DNA from: Streptomyces sp. YIM 130001
GTDB taxonomy: Bacteria; Actinomycetota; Actinomycetes; Streptomycetales; Streptomycetaceae
Direction of reading: 5' to 3'
DNA length: 64,000 nt
Assembly (NCBI RefSeq): GCF_003574445.1
Contig: NZ_KZ984554.1
Coordinates: forward strand, 100,906-164,905
Shown: positions 60,816 through 64,000 of the stretch, one piece after another
How the letters are laid out: every line of letters starts with the position of its first letter
Position numbering within the stretch: position 1 is the stretch's first letter
Notes under the pieces: model-generated
Seen by the model: only the letters and a program-made list of their open reading frames with translations
Databases searched by the model: none
What the model was told of the DNA's origin: nothing
Translations under genes and position numbers: made by a program

Positions 60816-61970
60816 TCATTCACGGTCGGGTCGCCGCCTCAACAGCCGGTCCAGGTGGCCGATCGCCTCGCGCTGGGTGTCCTGCACGACGTGCGCGTAC
60901 ACGTTCATGGTCACCGCGATCTGACTGTGCCCAAGGATCTCCATCACGACGCGAGGCGGGACACCGGCAGCGGTGAGGAGTGTGGCGCAACCGTGCCGGG
61001 CATCGTGCAGCCGAATCACGCGGAGCCCGGCATCGCTCGCGACGCGGGTGAAGGACCGGTACAGGTTCCTCGGCTCGATCGGCCGGCCGTTCCGAGTGGT
61101 GAAGACGTAGTCACCGTCGGCCCACCGGTCACCAGCTTTGGCCCGCATTTCGGCTTGCCTCAGCCGTTGCCAACGCAGCGGCGCGACGCAGATCCCGGGG
61201 AGCGGCAAGGACTGCTTGCGCCGACGCCCCTTGGGATCATCGTCGTACGCCTCACCGCTGACCCGCTGACGCTGCTTCCTGACGCGAATCTCGCGCTTAT
61301 CGAGATCAACGTCCCGCCAGTGAAGTCCGACGATCTCTCCCCGCCGGAACCCGAGCGCGATGGCGAGCACAAAGGCCGCGTACAAGGGGTCCTTGCGGGA
61401 CGCGGCAAGGAAGTCGAGCGTCTCGGCCAGCGACCACGGCTCGATGTCGGGTGCGTCCACGGTGGGAGGGTCCACGAGCGTGACGACGTTCCGCGTGATC
61501 AGCTCTTCGCGACAGGCGGCGGAGAGCGCAGTACGCAGGACCTTGTGGGTCTCCTTTGCCGTCGCCGCAGTGGTCTGCTGCTCCAGTTTCGCGAGGAAGC
61601 GACGTACATCCGCGACGCTCAGGGACTCCAGCCGCTTCTTTCCGATCATGGGCACCAGGTAGAGCCGGACGTGCACTTCGTACTTCGCGTACGTGGTGCG
61701 CTTCCGACGAGGCTTGATCACGTTGTCCAGCCAGTACGTCAGCCAGTCGGCGAGCTTGGCCGAACGGGTGGGTACCGGCACGCCCTGGTCGACTTTGGCG
61801 AGGAGTTCGCGGCGCTTGGTGTCGCATTCGGTCCAGGTCTTGCCGTAGGCGAACTTCCGGGCGCGGGTGCCGTCCGGCTGGAGCACGTAGACCGCGCACT
61901 GGTAACGGCCGTCCTTGCGCTTGGTGATGGTGCCCGCGCCGTTGGGGTTGCGCTTGCGCTGACTGGCCAT
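60816..61970 (-). CDS. int: Site-specific tyrosine integrase of an integrative element
   Basis: 384 residues. The catalytic set of tyrosine recombinases is complete: Arg in GFRRGEIVGLHW (about 209), HxxR in LHDARHGCATLL (about 320-324), His in ILGHSQIAV (about 345) and nucleophile Tyr in NVYAHV (about 356). An N-terminal AP2-like arm-binding region (GAGTITKRKDGRYQCAVYV) and SAM-like core-binding domain precede it. It should integrate and, with Xis, excise the element at the tRNA-Val gene. Its start overlaps the excisionase stop by one base. Confidence 0.94.
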   Translation of the reverse strand: MASQRKRNPNGAGTITKRKDGRYQCAVYVLQPDGTRARKFAYGKTWTECDTKRRELLAKVDQGVPVPTRSAKLADWLTYWLDNVIKPRRKRTTYAKYEVHVRLYLVPMIGKKRLESLSVADVRRFLAKLEQQTTAATAKETHKVLRTALSAACREELITRNVVTLVDPPTVDAPDIEPWSLAETLDFLAASRKDPLYAAFVLAIALGFRRGEIVGLHWRDVDLDKREIRVRKQRQRVSGEAYDDDPKGRRRKQSLPLPGICVAPLRWQRLRQAEMRAKAGDRWADGDYVFTTRNGRPIEPRNLYRSFTRVASDAGLRVIRLHDARHGCATLLTAAGVPPRVVMEILGHSQIAVTMNVYAHVVQDTQREAIGHLDRLLRRRPDRE

Positions 61971-62158
61971 CAGGCGGCCTCCTCGATCTGGCCGAGAACG
62001 AAGTCCCGCACCGCGTCAGCAGGTATGCGCCGGGACCGGTCGATCTTGATGGAGACCAGGCGGTGCGAGCGGATGAGGTCGTACACCTTTGATCGGCCGA
62101 GCTTGAGCCGCTCCATCGTCTCGGTGACGGTCAGCAGCTCGGCTTGGTTGGTGGTCAT
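61970..62158 (-). CDS. xis: Excisionase-like helix-turn-helix protein
   Basis: 62 residues. ELLTVTETMERLKLGRSKVYDLIRSHRLVSIKIDRSRRIPADAV is the winged-helix (MerR/excisionase-type) fold of directionality factors. Location between rep and int, with 4-base (ATGA) and 1-base overlaps, equals that of Xis in pSAM2-like elements. It bends att DNA and favours excision. Confidence 0.88.
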   Translation of the reverse strand: MTTNQAELLTVTETMERLKLGRSKVYDLIRSHRLVSIKIDRSRRIPADAVRDFVLGQIEEAA

Positions 62159-63534
62159 ACTGCGGCTCCTTCCGGGGTGAGTTGGTCGCGTAGGGCTTCG
62201 CGGGCGGTGTCGCGGTTGGTCTGGAGGTCGCGGGCGATCGATGCTGCGAGGGCGGATTCGCCGGGGGTGTGGCCGTGTCCGGCGTATTGCCAGTCGGCGA
62301 GGACCAGGACGGTGTCGGGTGCGTGGTCGTCGAGGTCGAGGGCGGCGCGTTCTTGGGCTGCGCGGTAGTCGGCGCGGGTCTGGCGGAGGTTGCCGAGGGT
62401 GGTGGAGTAGCGGCGGGACTTGGAGGAGAAGTGGCCGCGGAAGCCGAGCATGTGAGCCCAGGCCCAGAGACGGCGTTCGGGGTAGAGCGGGTCGAGGACC
62501 TTGCACGCCTCGATCAGGCGGCGGGTGTGGTCGGGGACGTGGTGGCGGTCGAGTTCGGAGAGTTCACCGATGCGGCGGTCGAGGGTGCCGGTGTTCTCTG
62601 CTGCCTTGGTGGCGTACTTGGCGACGTAGGAGGCGACGGCCTGTTCGGTGATGTCGGAGCCGTCCCCGAACGCTTGGATGGGGCGGATGTCGAGTTGTTG
62701 GCCCCAGCGAAACGGCCGGCACGGCGCACCGTCAGCGGCCGGGACCGTGACGGTCGTGTACGAGTGGGCGACTGCAGCACGGATCGAGTCGGTGAGCGTG
62801 CCGGGGGTAGCCCAGGACGGGGGCGGGTCCTCAGGGCCGTCGGGTCCGTCGATGCGGATCACGGCATGGAAGTGGATGGCTCCGCGCTTTTGGAACTCGG
62901 CGACCTTGCCGTACGACAGCCGGGTCGTCTCCTTGAGTTCGCGTTGGGTGATCCCGGCGCGGGAGGCGAGTTCGCGGCGGAGTCGGTTGGCAAAGCGGTG
63001 CCACAGGTCACCCGCATGGTTGTTGAACAGCACGGCACCGGCGTAGTCGTACGTGGCCGGGTCGAGAGCAGTCCCGAGGGCGGGGTCGTTCTCGGGGTGG
63101 TGGGTGCCGCAGCGGCAGGCGCCGGAGTCCGGGCGGTTGTGGACCGGGCCGAATGACGGGGCGGTCAACGTGGCGAAGACGCGGGGATGTTCGCGGACGG
63201 TGGCAGGGATGTCGCGGGCGGTGTCTCCGGCGAGCCCGGCACGGATCAGATGATAGGTGTCCCCCGCGTACGTGAACGCGCAGGACGGGCAGCGCGATGC
63301 ACGCCGGTTTCCGCACGCGAGACGGAGGCGTCCGCCCGGCTCATGCTCGGTGCTGTAGTGGTGCAGGGTCTGTCCGGTGACCTTGTCTTTGGTGACGGTC
63401 CAGCCGGTCAAATGGATGGGGTCGGCGCAGCCGCCGGTGTGTTGGATCTGTTCGTGCCAGCGGTCGTAGTCGTCTGCTCCGGCCACCCGTAGGAGGTCGC
63501 GGAGGGTGAGGGGGTCGAGGAGAGGGTTAGACAC
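62155..63534 (-). CDS. RepSA-like replication initiator
   Basis: 459 residues, GTG at 63534 chosen since GGGAG is well placed (a GTG at 63540 is also possible). It has zinc-type cysteines in RRASRCPSCAFTYAG and CRCGTHH, the HUH-type metal motif AIHFHAVIRID (about 221-231) and the candidate nucleophile Tyr in ASYVAKYATKAAENTG (about 303-318). These are the features of rolling-circle initiators of actinomycete integrative and conjugative elements (RepSA of pSAM2). It would replicate the excised circle. Confidence 0.88.
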   Translation of the reverse strand: MSNPLLDPLTLRDLLRVAGADDYDRWHEQIQHTGGCADPIHLTGWTVTKDKVTGQTLHHYSTEHEPGGRLRLACGNRRASRCPSCAFTYAGDTYHLIRAGLAGDTARDIPATVREHPRVFATLTAPSFGPVHNRPDSGACRCGTHHPENDPALGTALDPATYDYAGAVLFNNHAGDLWHRFANRLRRELASRAGITQRELKETTRLSYGKVAEFQKRGAIHFHAVIRIDGPDGPEDPPPSWATPGTLTDSIRAAVAHSYTTVTVPAADGAPCRPFRWGQQLDIRPIQAFGDGSDITEQAVASYVAKYATKAAENTGTLDRRIGELSELDRHHVPDHTRRLIEACKVLDPLYPERRLWAWAHMLGFRGHFSSKSRRYSTTLGNLRQTRADYRAAQERAALDLDDHAPDTVLVLADWQYAGHGHTPGESALAASIARDLQTNRDTAREALRDQLTPEGAAV

Positions 63535-63718
63535 GGGCACGCTCCCGGGCCAGGGCTGTGATGGGGCGGGTGGTGCCGGTGCCGTGGCAGGTGGGGCAGT
63601 GGGCGGTGATGGTGTGCAGGTGTCCGTGTCGGTTGCGGCCGCCGAGGGTGATGGCGGCGGTGGCGAAGCCGTCGCAGGCCGGGCAGATTCGACCAGTGGG
63701 GCGGGTGTGCTGGGTCAT
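63527..63718 (-). CDS. Small zinc-finger-like protein of the mobile element
   Basis: 63 residues with two CxxC pairs (ICPACDG and HCPTCHGTG), like half of a DnaJ-type zinc finger. Overlaps the start of rep by 8 bases. Proteins of this shape are common just upstream of rep in Streptomyces elements; role unknown. Confidence 0.75.
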   Translation of the reverse strand: MTQHTRPTGRICPACDGFATAAITLGGRNRHGHLHTITAHCPTCHGTGTTRPITALARERARV

Positions 63719-63809
63719 GATGGGGTTTCCCTTTCGGATCGGTTGGTCGGTAAGGGGGCGCGGTTCCCGGGCGGTTGAGACTTGGCGGTTGAGGCCGCCC
63801 GGGGGCCGG

Positions 63810-63995
63810 TCAGCGTCGGGTGTCGGTGCGCATGAGTGAGCGGATAACCAGGGCGCAGACGGCGATGGATGCGCCGGTGATGGCGACGGCGAGGAGCATC
63901 GAGACCAGGACCGCGCCGACGACGAGGACCGCAGCCGTGCCACCGCCGACGGCGAGTGCGAGGGCGCCGGGGGTGAGCTGCACCGTCGGACGCAC
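63810..63995 (-). CDS. Small membrane protein of the mobile element (Spd-like)
   Basis: 61 residues from a GTG at 63995; the start might lie beyond the window. Two hydrophobic stretches, LAVGGGTAAVLVVGAVLVSML and AVAITGASIAVCALVI, and a basic end (RTDTRR). Similar short hydrophobic proteins (Spd, spread functions) lie between tra and rep genes in such elements and aid plasmid movement within the mycelium. Assignment is by context. Confidence 0.6.
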   Translation of the reverse strand: MRPTVQLTPGALALAVGGGTAAVLVVGAVLVSMLLAVAITGASIAVCALVIRSLMRTDTRR

Positions 63996-64000
63996 CGGAA

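Overview
The window reads as chromosomal Streptomyces DNA. It is very GC-rich, genes often start with GTG (once TTG), neighbours overlap by ATGA/GTGA, and the block fasR-fabD-fabH-acpP-fabF, DUF3145, aceE, DUF3052, terD genes follows the order known from S. coelicolor around SCO2386-SCO2371. Only one in-frame TTA (bldA) codon was found by eye, near the 3' end of a PucR regulator. All functions are inferred from protein motifs and context.

Left part (1-20711). Positions 1-10797 form one tightly coupled minus-strand operon: FkbM-type methyltransferase (cut by the window edge), Trm112-like protein, DMT-type membrane protein, methyltransferase, condensation-domain protein, a very large AftD-like arabinofuranosyltransferase, another methyltransferase and a family-4 glycosyltransferase, with a DUF3068 protein just upstream. 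This looks like a cell-envelope or exported glycan locus. It is followed by a PucR regulator, a MarR regulator divergent from an oxidoreductase, Ohr, an M14 carboxypeptidase, an EI24-family membrane protein and an SGNH lipoprotein.

Middle (20965-41682). DUF3145; the essential type II fatty-acid cluster with its activator FasR; pirin; a beta-lactamase-like serine hydrolase; a MerR regulator with a near-textbook and apparently leaderless promoter next to an aldo/keto reductase; a membrane acyltransferase coupled to a DUF1023-type hydrolase; a two-component system; DUF4429; a second, paralogous DUF1023-type hydrolase; an I36-type secreted protein; and pyruvate dehydrogenase E1 (aceE).

Ter region (41816-52326). 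A peroxiredoxin is followed by two TerD paralogues, a DUF475/TerC-like membrane protein, a divergent TerD-like protein, a TerD with a proline-rich repeat tail on the other strand, and then a three-gene unit: CitE/HpcH-like lyase, a PRTase-TRSP-StiP fusion, and a HAD phosphatase. This matches the proposed Ter-linked module for a nucleoside-like metabolite, but in an unusual fused form and without a visible ATP-grasp ligase. It is the most interesting system here.

Right end (52220-64000). DedA, a second two-component system, FmdB-type zinc ribbon, a kdgK-eda pair, a DUF4383 membrane protein, a coiled-coil protein of unknown function, a DUF4097 lipoprotein, then tRNA-Val(UAC). Directly after the tRNA begins an integrative element of the pSAM2/AICE type (integrase, excisionase, RepSA-like initiator, small zinc and membrane proteins) that runs off the right edge.
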